Source of the DNA: JACCWP01 sp963785115
GTDB taxonomy: Bacteria > Actinomycetota > Actinomycetes > Propionibacteriales > Nocardioidaceae
Direction: 5' to 3'
Length of the DNA stretch: 64,000 nt
Assembly (NCBI GenBank): GCA_963785115.1
Contig: CAWATY010000031.1
Coordinates: forward strand, 124,001-188,000
Position numbers and translations under genes: made by a program. The notes beneath the pieces were generated by a model. The model was given only the letters and a program-made list of their open reading frames with translations. It made no database searches and was not told where the DNA came from. Below, one piece after another: positions 42,122-50,216 of the stretch (the first letter of the stretch is position 1; each line of letters begins with the position of its first letter).

Positions 42122-43348
42122 TCAGCCCTTGATCTCGGTCCAGGCCTGGGTCCACGCGGCGTAGTCGGTGCACGTCACGTCCGTACGCCCGTCGAGGCAC
42201 TGCTCGATCGGCGTCGTCCAGTACCAGATCTGTTCGGCGTAGGCCTCGTCACCGGCGTGGAAGGTGTCGCAGTGGTCCGGGTCGGCGGTCAGGTCGCAGG
42301 CCTTCTGGTTGCCCGGTGCCTCACCGAACCACTCCGCCACCTGGGCATTGACCTCAGGCGACGCGATCCAGTCGAGCCACATGTACGAACAGTTCTTGTG
42401 CTCGGACTCCGTGGCCACCATCCAGGTGTCCGACCACCCGGTGGCGCCCTCGTCGGGGAGCACCACGTCGATGTCGGCGCCGTCGGCCTTGGCCAGGTTG
42501 GCGATGATCTGCCAGGACGTTCCGACGGTCGACGAGCCGGTCTTGAAGGCCGAAATCTCCTTCGTGTAGTCGGACCAGTACTCGCCCACGCTCTCGCTCT
42601 GCTGCTTGAGCAGGTCGACCGCGGCGGCGAGCTGCTCCTCGTCCAGCGCGTAGGGGTTCTCGATGCCCAGGTCGGGCTGCGTCTTCATCAGGTACAGCGC
42701 CGCGTCGGCGATGTAGATCGGCGAGTCGTACGCGGTGACCTTGCCGTCCTGCTCCTCGGCCTGGTCGAAGACCGCCGACCACGACGTCGGTGCGGGCTTG
42801 ACCTCCTTGGTGTTGTACATCAGCACGTTGGCGCCCCAGCCGTGCGGCACGCCGTAGTTGACGCCGTCGACGGTGTTCCAGTCCCGGTCCTTGAGGAACG
42901 GCCAGATGTCGGCGTAGCTCGGTATCAGGTCGGTGTTGACGGGCTCGACGTCACCGCCGGCGATCAGCCGCAGCGACGCGTCGCCGGAGGCCGACACGGT
43001 GTCGTACTGTCCGGACTGCATGAGTGAGACCGCCTCGTCGGAGGTGGCGAACACCTTGGTGCTGACCTCGCAGCCGGTCTTCTCCTCGAACGGCGTGACC
43101 CAGTCGACGCTCGGGTCGGTCGACCCGTCTTCCGCGTAGCCCGCCCAGGCCAGGATGTTCAGCTCGCCCTCGCCCTCGCCGACCTCGTCAAGCGCCGGCA
43201 GGTCAGGCGGCTCGAACGCGGCGGCGGGGTCGCCGGCGTCGTCGGAATCGTCGTCGCCCCCGGACTCCGTGCCACATCCCGCGACGGCGAGCGCGACTAC
43301 CGACAGGACGGCGGCGCCGCGCCAGGCGGTTCCTCGGGTGAGTCTCAT
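42122..43348 (-). CDS. potD: Polyamine-type solute-binding lipoprotein PotD
   Basis: A 408-residue binding protein. The lipoprotein signal MRLTRGTAWRGAAVLSVVAL ends in VAGC (Cys about residue 25). The mature part shows LNILAWAGYAEDG, WVTPFEEKTGCEVSTKVFAT, YDTVSASGDASLRLIAGGDV and VPHGWGANVLMYN, matching PotD/PotF/YdcS-type proteins. A Cys-containing C-terminal segment (CLDGRTDVTCTDYAAW) is unusual. It would bind a polyamine outside the membrane and deliver it to PotBC. Confidence 0.9.
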   Translation of the reverse strand: MRLTRGTAWRGAAVLSVVALAVAGCGTESGGDDDSDDAGDPAAAFEPPDLPALDEVGEGEGELNILAWAGYAEDGSTDPSVDWVTPFEEKTGCEVSTKVFATSDEAVSLMQSGQYDTVSASGDASLRLIAGGDVEPVNTDLIPSYADIWPFLKDRDWNTVDGVNYGVPHGWGANVLMYNTKEVKPAPTSWSAVFDQAEEQDGKVTAYDSPIYIADAALYLMKTQPDLGIENPYALDEEQLAAAVDLLKQQSESVGEYWSDYTKEISAFKTGSSTVGTSWQIIANLAKADGADIDVVLPDEGATGWSDTWMVATESEHKNCSYMWLDWIASPEVNAQVAEWFGEAPGNQKACDLTADPDHCDTFHAGDEAYAEQIWYWTTPIEQCLDGRTDVTCTDYAAWTQAWTEIKG

Positions 43349-43375
43349 GACGTGTCCTTCCAGGGTGCGATGGGT

Positions 43376-44473
43376 TCAGTGGGCAGGCGTTGCGGTCTTG
43401 TCGCTGGACGGGTTTTCGCTCGCGGCGTCGCCCGGGGTGCCGATGGCGATGCCGTGCGCGCGTTGCCAGGACAGCCGCACGGTGGTGCCGCGCAGCTCGG
43501 CCACGTCGGCCGAGGAGCTCTGCAGGTTCTGCTGCAGAGCAACCAGCCGACCGCCGGTGTCGAGGTCGACGATGAACCGGGTCGAAGCTCCCGCGTATAC
43601 CACCTCGGCGACGGTGCCGTTGACGGCCTGCACCTCGGCGTCGTCGCTCTCGGTGAGGTCGCTGGAGACGTGGATCTTCTCGGGGCGGACGGAATGGGTG
43701 CCGCTGTCGCCGAACAGCCGCGACGCGGCCTCGCCCTCCAGCAGGTTCGACGTGCCGACGAATCCGGCCACGAACGCGGTGCCCGGGTGCTCGTACAGCT
43801 CGGCGGGCGTGCCGACCTGCTCGACCTTGCCGGCGTTGAAGACCGCGACCCGGTCGCTCATCGTCAACGCCTCCTCCTGGTCGTGGGTGACGAAGATGAA
43901 CGTGATGCCGACGTCGCGCTGGATGCCCTTGAGCTCGATCTGCATCTGCTCACGCAGCTTGAGGTCGAGCGCGCCGAGCGGCTCGTCGAGCAGCAGGACC
44001 TTGGGACGCACGATCAGGGCCCTCGCGAGCGCCACCCGCTGGCGCTGCCCGCCGGACAGCTGCGCCGGCCGGCGGTCGCCGTAGCCGTCCAGCTGCACCT
44101 CGGCCAAGGACTCGTCCGCGCGCTTGCGCCGCTCGGTACGGCTCACGCCGCGGACGCGGAGCCCGTAGGCCACGTTGTCGCGCACGTTCATGCTCGGGAA
44201 CAGCGCGTAGTCCTGGAAGACCGTGCAGACGTCGCGTTCGAACGGGGCGCGCCGGGTGACGTCCTCGCCGCCGAGGGACACGGTTCCCTCCGTCGGCTCC
44301 TCGAATCCCGCCACCAGGCGCAGCACCGTGGTCTTGCCCGACCCGGAGGGGCCGAGCATGGAGAAGAACTCGCCGTCGGCGATGTCCAGGTCGACGCCGT
44401 CGACGGCGACGACGTCGGCGAAGGTCTTGCGCAGCCCGCGCAGGGACACGGCCGTACCGGCCTCGTCGACCAC
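43376..44473 (-). CDS. potA: Polyamine-type ABC transporter ATPase PotA
   Basis: A 365-residue ATPase, first gene of the operon. Seen: Walker A MLGPSGSGKTTVLRLVAGFE, Q-loop VFQDYALFPSMNVRDNVAYG, signature LSGGQRQRVALARALI, Walker B VLLLDEPLGALD, His switch VTHDQEEALTMSD and a C-terminal TOBE domain (VRPEKIHV). GTG 44473 is chosen because AGGAGG stands 4 bases upstream. It is divergent from the glutaryl-CoA dehydrogenase gene. The 131-bp gap between them shows no clear palindromic operator. Confidence 0.93.
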   Translation of the reverse strand: MVDEAGTAVSLRGLRKTFADVVAVDGVDLDIADGEFFSMLGPSGSGKTTVLRLVAGFEEPTEGTVSLGGEDVTRRAPFERDVCTVFQDYALFPSMNVRDNVAYGLRVRGVSRTERRKRADESLAEVQLDGYGDRRPAQLSGGQRQRVALARALIVRPKVLLLDEPLGALDLKLREQMQIELKGIQRDVGITFIFVTHDQEEALTMSDRVAVFNAGKVEQVGTPAELYEHPGTAFVAGFVGTSNLLEGEAASRLFGDSGTHSVRPEKIHVSSDLTESDDAEVQAVNGTVAEVVYAGASTRFIVDLDTGGRLVALQQNLQSSSADVAELRGTTVRLSWQRAHGIAIGTPGDAASENPSSDKTATPAH

Positions 44474-44604
44474 GCGTCCTCCTGTTCGGGGCTGGCGTCC
44501 CCCGACGGTGCGGATTCTGGCCGTCCGGACTCGGTCCGCGCAATCACTTGCGACGTGCGACACGGGAATGTCACCGGAATGCGACGCGGCGTACCCTGCC
44601 GAAC

Positions 44605-45789
44605 GTGCCCGAACCGACCGCCCCCCTGGACCTTTTCGGGATCGACGCCCTCCTCGACGACGAGGAACGGGCCATCCGCGACACCGTGCGGCGCTTCGGC
44701 AACGATCGCCTGCGCCCGCACGTCACCGAGTGGTTCGAGTCCGGCGAGGTGCCCGCCCGTGACCTCGCGCGGGAGCTCGGTGGGCTGGGCCTGCTCGGCA
44801 TGCACCTCGACGGCTACGGCTGTGCCGGCACCTCGGTCGTCGCCTACGGCATGGCCTGCCACGAGCTCGAGGCGGTCGACAGCGGGTTGCGCAGCCTGGT
44901 CTCGGTGCAGGGGTCGCTGGCGATGTACGCGATCCACCGGTACGGCAGCGAGGAGCAGAAGCAGCAGTGGCTGCCGCGGATGGCGGCGGGCGAGGCCATC
45001 GGCTGCTTCGGCCTGACCGAGCCCGACGCGGGCTCCGACCCGGCATCGATGCGTACCTCGGCCAAGCGCGACGGCGCGGGTGACCGAGCCGACTGGGTGC
45101 TCGACGGCACCAAGCTCTGGATCACCAACGGCACCGTGGCCGAGGTCGCGATCGTCTGGGCGCGCACCGACGACGGCATCCGGGGGTTCGTGGTGCCGAC
45201 CGACACCCCCGGATTCACCGCGAACACGCTGCACCACAAGCTGTCGCTGCGGGCGTCGGTGAGCTCCGAGCTGGTGCTCGACGGCGTCCGGCTGCCGGCC
45301 GACGCCGTGCTGCCGGGGGCCGAGGGGCTGGGCGGACCCCTGCGCTGCCTCAACGAGGCCAGGCTCGGCATCGTCTTCGGCGCCGTCGGCGCCGGCCGGG
45401 ACAGCCTGGAGGCAGCGCTTGCCTACGCCGCCGAGCGCGAGGTGTTCGGCAAGCCGCTCACCGCCTACCAGCTGACCCAGGCCAAGCTCGCGGACATGAC
45501 GGTGGCGCTGGGCGCCGCGATGCTGCTGGCGATCCACCTGGGCCGGCTGAAGGAGGCCGGCACGCTGCGACCCGAGCAGGTCAGCATCGGCAAGCTGAAC
45601 AGCTGCCGGGTCGCCCTCGACGTGGCCCGCGAGTGCCGCACCATCCTCGGGGCCAGCGGCGTCACCACCGAGTACGCGCCGCTGCGGCACGCGAACAACC
45701 TGGAGTCGGTGCTCACCTACGAGGGAACCTCCGAGGTGCACCAGCTGGTGATCGGCCAGGCGTTGACCGGGATCTCGGCCTTCCGCTAG
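44605..45789 (+). CDS. gcdH: Glutaryl-CoA dehydrogenase
   Basis: A 394-residue FAD enzyme of the acyl-CoA dehydrogenase family that converts glutaryl-CoA to crotonyl-CoA. Seen: SLVSVQGSLAMYAIHRYGSE (the Arg/Ser segment characteristic of GCDH), CFGLTEPDAGSDPASMRTSA, TKLWITNG, and the catalytic Glu in LTYEGTSEVHQLVIGQALTG (about E373). The C-terminal block EGTSEVH...GISAF is GCDH-like. The enzyme belongs to lysine, tryptophan and C5 diamine degradation, linking the neighbouring amine genes to central metabolism. GTG 44605 is the likely start. Confidence 0.88.
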   Translation: MPEPTAPLDLFGIDALLDDEERAIRDTVRRFGNDRLRPHVTEWFESGEVPARDLARELGGLGLLGMHLDGYGCAGTSVVAYGMACHELEAVDSGLRSLVSVQGSLAMYAIHRYGSEEQKQQWLPRMAAGEAIGCFGLTEPDAGSDPASMRTSAKRDGAGDRADWVLDGTKLWITNGTVAEVAIVWARTDDGIRGFVVPTDTPGFTANTLHHKLSLRASVSSELVLDGVRLPADAVLPGAEGLGGPLRCLNEARLGIVFGAVGAGRDSLEAALAYAAEREVFGKPLTAYQLTQAKLADMTVALGAAMLLAIHLGRLKEAGTLRPEQVSIGKLNSCRVALDVARECRTILGASGVTTEYAPLRHANNLESVLTYEGTSEVHQLVIGQALTGISAFR

Positions 45790-45833
45790 CGGCGTAACGG
45801 TCGGATGAAGGCACGGTAGGGAGAGAGTCGGGG

Positions 45834-46892
45834 TCAGGCGGAATCGCGCACGACCAGCTCCGTGGGAACCACCACGGACTCGACCGGCTCCCCCTGCACG
45901 CCCCGCACCACCAGGTCGCACAGCCGGTCGGCGATCTCGTCGAACGGCTGCCGGATCGTCGTCAGCGGCGGCTCGACGGTCTGCGCGAGCCGGGAGTCGT
46001 CGAAGCCGCCGATCGCAACGTCGTCGGGCACCGACAACCCGTGCCGACGCAGCGTGGCCAGCGCACCGGCCGCCAGCAGGTCGGAGGCCACGAACACCGC
46101 ATCGGGCGCCGGACCCTTGGCCAGCAGCTCCTCCATCGCCTTCTCGCCGGACCCGAAGGTGTAGTCGTCGGCCGACACGATGAGGTCGCGGGAGGCGCGC
46201 CGGCCGAGCACGTCGGCATAGCCCTCGAGACGGTGCAGTCCCCCCGGAGTGTCCAGCGGCCCTGTCACGGTCGCGATCCGGCGCCGGCCGAGCCCGACCA
46301 GGTGGCGGGTCATCTGCCGCGCGCCCTCGCGGTCGTCGGCGGCGACGGACACGATGTCGGCCTCGTACCCGAGCGGCTGGCCACACGCGACGGTGGGCAC
46401 GGCGCTTGCGGCCAGGTCGGCGAGGATCGGGTCGCCGGCGTGGCTCGACACCAGCAGCACGCCGTCGACGTGCCCCCCGCGGGTGTAGCGCAGCAGCCGG
46501 GCCCGCTGGTCCGGCGTGGACGCGATCATCAGCACCAGGCTCATGTCGCGCTCGGCCAGCCGCCGGGTGCAGGCACGGAGCAGCACGTGGAAGTTGGGGT
46601 CCTCGAACAGCAGGTCCTCGCGCTCCGACAACACGAACGCGACGGCGTCGGAGCGGCGGGTCACCAGGCTGCGGGCGCTGGTGTTGACGACGTAGCCCGT
46701 CTCGCGCATGGCCCGCTCCACCGCGACGTTGGCGGCGGCGCTCACGTAGTGGCCGCCGTTGAGTACCCGCGAGACGGTGCCCCGCGAGACGCCCGCGGCA
46801 GCGGCGACATCGTCGATGGTCGGTCCGCGCCGGGTCGCCCGCCGGGCGGCACCGCGCGACTTCGGGTGCGCCCCGCCCACCTGCTCGCTCAC
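45834..46892 (-). CDS. LacI-family repressor of the galactan locus
   Basis: A 352-residue LacI/GalR regulator. Seen: IDDVAAAAGVSRGTVSRVLN (HTH), NTSARSLVTRRSDAVAFVLS hinge, and a sugar-binding domain ending TTIRQPFDEIADRLCDLVVR. GTG 46892 is preferred over GTG 46919 because GGCAGGTGAG lies upstream of it. It is the last gene of the SBP-permease-permease operon, the same design as the cellobiose operon. It probably binds the paired TGTGACCGCTCACA sites at 50091 and 50184. By analogy with Bacillus GanR, galacto-oligosaccharides may be the inducer. Confidence 0.87.
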   Translation of the reverse strand: MSEQVGGAHPKSRGAARRATRRGPTIDDVAAAAGVSRGTVSRVLNGGHYVSAAANVAVERAMRETGYVVNTSARSLVTRRSDAVAFVLSEREDLLFEDPNFHVLLRACTRRLAERDMSLVLMIASTPDQRARLLRYTRGGHVDGVLLVSSHAGDPILADLAASAVPTVACGQPLGYEADIVSVAADDREGARQMTRHLVGLGRRRIATVTGPLDTPGGLHRLEGYADVLGRRASRDLIVSADDYTFGSGEKAMEELLAKGPAPDAVFVASDLLAAGALATLRRHGLSVPDDVAIGGFDDSRLAQTVEPPLTTIRQPFDEIADRLCDLVVRGVQGEPVESVVVPTELVVRDSA

Positions 46893-46934
46893 CGCCCGCT
46901 CACCTGCCCACCTCCGCACCGGATGATTGCAGGT

Positions 46935-47795
46935 TCACCCCTTAAGCCCGCCGCTGATCAGGTCGATGCGCCAGAACCGCTGCAGCACGAGGAACAGGGC
47001 GATCAGCGGGATCACCGAGAGCATGGTGCCGGTGATGACCAGCGTGTACAGCGCGGGGCGATCCGACCCTTGTGCCAGCAGGCTGTACAGGCCCACCGTC
47101 AGCGGGAACTTGTCCGCATCGGTGAGCATGATGTACGGCAGCAGGAAGTTGTTCCACACCGCGACGAACTGCAGCAGGAACACCGTGATCAGACCGGGGA
47201 CCATCATCGGCACCGCGATGGCGGTGAACGCCCGCAGCTCGCTGGCGCCGTCCAGCCGCGCGGCCTCCAGCGCCTCGTCAGGGACCGCGGCGGCCGCATA
47301 GATCCGGCACAGGTAGATGCCGAACGGGCTGATCACGCCGGGCAGCAGCACCGACCAGTACCCCCCGGCGAGGTCCAGCTCGGCGAGCAGCAGGTACTGC
47401 GGCACCGCGTACGCGATCTGTGGCACCAGCACGCCGGCCAGCAACGTACCGAACACCAGTCCGCGCCCGCGGAAGCGGTACTTCGCGAGCGCGAAGCCAG
47501 CCGTAGCCGAGACGGCGACCGACAGCAGGGCTCCGCCACCGGCGTAGAGGGCCGAGTTGAGGCACCAGGTCCAGAACTGCCCGTCGTTGTAGGCGGTGAG
47601 CTCGGAGATGTTGTCGGTGAACCCGCCGGTGAAGCTCGGCGAGAACGAGAACGTGCTGAACAGCTCGGCGCGCGACTTCGTGCTCGCGACCACCACCCAC
47701 GCCACCGGCAGCAGGCAGTAGAGCGCACCCAGCAGCAGCACCATCGTCGGTACGAGCCGGGTGCCGGCCGGTCTCGACGCAACCTCCCGGCTCAC
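46935..47795 (-). CDS. Sugar ABC transporter permease (MalG type) of the galactan locus
   Basis: A 286-residue permease. Seen: TMVLLLGALYCLLPVAWVVV as first membrane segment, SALYAGGGALLSVAVSATAG and the EAA loop EAARLDGASELRAFTAIAVP. GTG 47795 overlaps the stop of the partner permease (GTGA). It resembles GanQ in role. As in the cellobiose operon, no ATPase is present and a shared one must be supplied elsewhere. Confidence 0.87.
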   Translation of the reverse strand: MSREVASRPAGTRLVPTMVLLLGALYCLLPVAWVVVASTKSRAELFSTFSFSPSFTGGFTDNISELTAYNDGQFWTWCLNSALYAGGGALLSVAVSATAGFALAKYRFRGRGLVFGTLLAGVLVPQIAYAVPQYLLLAELDLAGGYWSVLLPGVISPFGIYLCRIYAAAAVPDEALEAARLDGASELRAFTAIAVPMMVPGLITVFLLQFVAVWNNFLLPYIMLTDADKFPLTVGLYSLLAQGSDRPALYTLVITGTMLSVIPLIALFLVLQRFWRIDLISGGLKG

Positions 47796-48709
47796 CGCGC
47801 GTCCCCGCGGGCGCGCGTCCGGGCAAGCCCGAGCACGAGCAGGCTCAGCAGCAGGCTCGCCGCGGCGAGCAGTAGCGATGTGGCCGCCGCGGAGTTGACG
47901 TCGTTGGTGATGAACGCGTCGGAGTAGACCTTCATCAGCGGCACCCACGACGACGAGATCGACGTCGTCAGGGGCTGCAGGGTCGTGGGCTCGCTGAACA
48001 CCTGCAGGGTCGCGATCACCGAGAACAACGCGGTCATGACCAGCGCCGGGGTCAGCAGCGGCAGCTTGATCCGGAACGCGATCTGGCCCTCCGAGCACCC
48101 GTCGACCCGGGCCGCGTCGTACAGCTCGGTGGGGATGGCCCGCAGCGCGGTCCACAGCACAATCATGTTGAAGCCGGTGCCGCCCCAGACCGCGATGTTG
48201 GCCACCGCGCCGAAGACGGTCGTCGACGACAGCAGGTCGGGCTCGTCACCGCCCAGGGCGCGGATGACGTGGTGCAGCGGGCTGACCTCGGGCAGATAGA
48301 GGAACCCCCACAGCAGCGTCGCCACCACGCCCGGCACGGCGTAGGGCAGGAAGATCGCGATCCGGCTGAAGCCGGCGGCGCGCACGCCCGGGAGGTCCAG
48401 CAGCAGGGCGAACAGCAGCGCGAGACCGAGCATCGCCGGCACCACCAGCAGGGCGTAGACACCGAGCCGCACCAAGCCGTCGTACAGCTCCGGGTCGGTG
48501 AGCGCCGACCGGTAGTTGTCCAGGCCGACGAAGACCTCGACCTGGCGGCCGAAGCCGCCGCCCTGGATCCGGGTCGCGCGGGTGCTGAGCACGAGCGCGT
48601 AGCCCGTCGGCACCAGCACGAACGCGACGAACAGCACGACCGCCGGCAGCAGGAAGACGTACGGCGCCAGGACCCGACGGCGGCGCGAGCGCGTCGGAGC
48701 CTCCGTCAT
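47792..48709 (-). CDS. Sugar ABC transporter permease (MalF type) of the galactan locus
   Basis: A 305-residue permease. Seen: APYVFLLPAVVLFVAFVLVP, VLSTRATRIQGGGFG, VGLDNYRSALTDPELYDGLV typical of MalF-like subunits, and the cytoplasmic DAARVDGCSEGQIAFRIKLP loop. It pairs with the following permease. The ATG at 48709 lies 21 bases after the binding-protein stop, so they are co-transcribed. Confidence 0.88.
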   Translation of the reverse strand: MTEAPTRSRRRRVLAPYVFLLPAVVLFVAFVLVPTGYALVLSTRATRIQGGGFGRQVEVFVGLDNYRSALTDPELYDGLVRLGVYALLVVPAMLGLALLFALLLDLPGVRAAGFSRIAIFLPYAVPGVVATLLWGFLYLPEVSPLHHVIRALGGDEPDLLSSTTVFGAVANIAVWGGTGFNMIVLWTALRAIPTELYDAARVDGCSEGQIAFRIKLPLLTPALVMTALFSVIATLQVFSEPTTLQPLTTSISSSWVPLMKVYSDAFITNDVNSAAATSLLLAAASLLLSLLVLGLARTRARGDAR

Positions 48710-48730
48710 CGGCGCCGGCCCGGTGCGGGG

Positions 48731-50053
48731 TCAGTCACCCGTGACCTCGTAGCCGCTCTCCTCCATGTCCCCGAGTGTCTCCTCCTGCATGGTGGCCAGC
48801 GCGTCGGTGAACGGCGTGCCGTTCTGGATCGCCTTCGCGAAGGCGTCGCGGTAGGCCGCGTACGTGACGTTGACGTTCGGACCCCAGGTGAATCCCTCGG
48901 CGGACGCAGCGATGTCGGCGGCCTGCGCGAAGAAGTCCGGCTGGTTGGGCATGAAGGACGGCGGCTCGTCGAGCGCCGGTGACGTCTGCCCGTCGGTCGC
49001 GGCCGGGTAGAGGTTCGACGTCGTGATCAGCGCCTCGACCGCGCGCGGGTCGGTGTTCAGCCAGGTGGCGAACTCGGCCGCCGCGGCCGTGTCGTCGGCC
49101 TCGGTGGTGACGGCCGTGGTCGAGCCGCCCCAGAACCCGACCTGGTCGTCGCCCGCCTCCCACGCCGGCAGCGGCGCCATCTCCCACTTGCCCTTGGTGT
49201 CCTCGGCGATCCCCTCGAGCACCGCCGGTCCCCAGACCGCGCCAGGCCAGGCGATCAGGGTGCCGTTGTTGAGCTGGGCGTTCCACTGCGGCGTGTACAT
49301 CGGCTCGCCGAGCACGAGGTCGTCGGCCACCAGGTCGCCCCAGTAGTCGGCGACCTGCCCGGTCGCCTCGTCGTCGATGGCCACTGTCCACTGGTCGCCG
49401 TCGAGGGACCACCACTCGGCGCCGGCCTGCTGGGCAAGTCCGGAGAACCACCCCGGGTCCTCGGTGGAGAACGTCGTCAGGTGGCGGTCAGGGTCCTTCT
49501 CGCGCACCTGCTCGGCCACCTCGCGGAACTCGTCCCACGTCTCGGGCACTTCGAGGCCGAGCTCGTCGAAGATGTCTGCGCGGTAGAACAGCATCATCGG
49601 CGCGAGGTCCTGCGGCACCGCGTAGACCGCGTCGTTGAACGTCGTGAGGCTCCAGATGTCGTCGGTGAACGCGTCCTGGACCCCCTCGGTGTCCTCGGTG
49701 ATGTCGGTGACGACGTCGTTGACGACGAGCGACGGCAGCGCCTGGTACTCCGCCTGCACGAGGTCAGGACCGTTGCCGGCCCGGTGCGCGGTGAGCACCT
49801 TGGTGACGAGGTCGTCGCCCTGCGCCGAGTCGTTGACCTTGACCTGGATGTCGGGGTTCTCGTCGTTCCAGATCTGCACGACCTCGCTGATGTTCGGCGC
49901 CCAGGCCCAGTAGTCGAGCGTGACCGGGCCCTCGCTCTCGTTGCGGGGCGCGACCCCGTCATCGCCCGCACCCCCGTCGTCCCCGGAGCAGGCCGCGGTC
50001 ATCCCGAGGACGGCCAGGGCGGACAGGACGGAGACCAGCGGGCGACGCGGCAT
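48731..50053 (-). CDS. Sugar-binding lipoprotein of the galactan locus
   Basis: A 440-residue extracellular binding protein. The lipoprotein signal PLVSVLSALAVLGMTAAC gives a Cys at about residue 22. The mature part begins VTLDYWAWAPNISEVVQIWN and carries NGTLIAWPGAVWGPAVLEGI and VGFWGGSTTAVTTEADD, a family 1 SBP pattern. ATG 50053 is chosen with GGAGG 8 bases upstream. Upstream at 50091 is a LacI-type operator. GH42 and GH53 genes on the other side of the promoter indicate beta-galacto-oligosaccharides as ligand. Confidence 0.87.
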   Translation of the reverse strand: MPRRPLVSVLSALAVLGMTAACSGDDGGAGDDGVAPRNESEGPVTLDYWAWAPNISEVVQIWNDENPDIQVKVNDSAQGDDLVTKVLTAHRAGNGPDLVQAEYQALPSLVVNDVVTDITEDTEGVQDAFTDDIWSLTTFNDAVYAVPQDLAPMMLFYRADIFDELGLEVPETWDEFREVAEQVREKDPDRHLTTFSTEDPGWFSGLAQQAGAEWWSLDGDQWTVAIDDEATGQVADYWGDLVADDLVLGEPMYTPQWNAQLNNGTLIAWPGAVWGPAVLEGIAEDTKGKWEMAPLPAWEAGDDQVGFWGGSTTAVTTEADDTAAAAEFATWLNTDPRAVEALITTSNLYPAATDGQTSPALDEPPSFMPNQPDFFAQAADIAASAEGFTWGPNVNVTYAAYRDAFAKAIQNGTPFTDALATMQEETLGDMEESGYEVTGD

Positions 50054-50090
50054 GGGAGGTCCTCCGGGGTTCCGGTGCGCGGACACAGTC

Positions 50091-50104
50091 TGTGAGCGGT
50101 CACA
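50091..50104. promoter_or_regulatory. LacI-type operator, proximal to the SBP operon
   Basis: TGTGAGCGGTCACA is an imperfect palindrome (TGTGA/TCACA arms) and the exact reverse complement of the site at 50184. It is 38 bases upstream of the SBP start and just downstream of a predicted minus-strand promoter. Confidence 0.78.
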
Positions 50105-50133
50105 GAGTCCCCCTTCCCGGCACCACGTGTCAA
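50105..50133 (-). promoter_or_regulatory. Putative promoter of the galactan SBP operon
   Basis: On the minus strand TTGACA (50128-50133) is a perfect -35; with a 17-base spacer the -10 would be GGACTC (50105-50110), which is weak. The LacI operator lies directly downstream, where it would cover the start point. Confidence 0.45.
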
Positions 50134-50183
50134 TACCGCCGATACCCGGACGGAGCCTTCCCCTTCGCTGCCGCCGCGGCTAC

Positions 50184-50197
50184 TGTGACCGCTCACA
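50184..50197. promoter_or_regulatory. LacI-type operator, proximal to the GH42 gene
   Basis: TGTGACCGCTCACA is identical to the 50091 site in opposite orientation, 93 bp away. The plus-strand sequence TACTGT (50181-50186), a possible -10 for the GH42 gene, overlaps it. The site lies 19 bases upstream of the GTG start. Confidence 0.78.
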
Positions 50198-50216
50198 CAG
50201 ACCAGGAGGTGCATTC

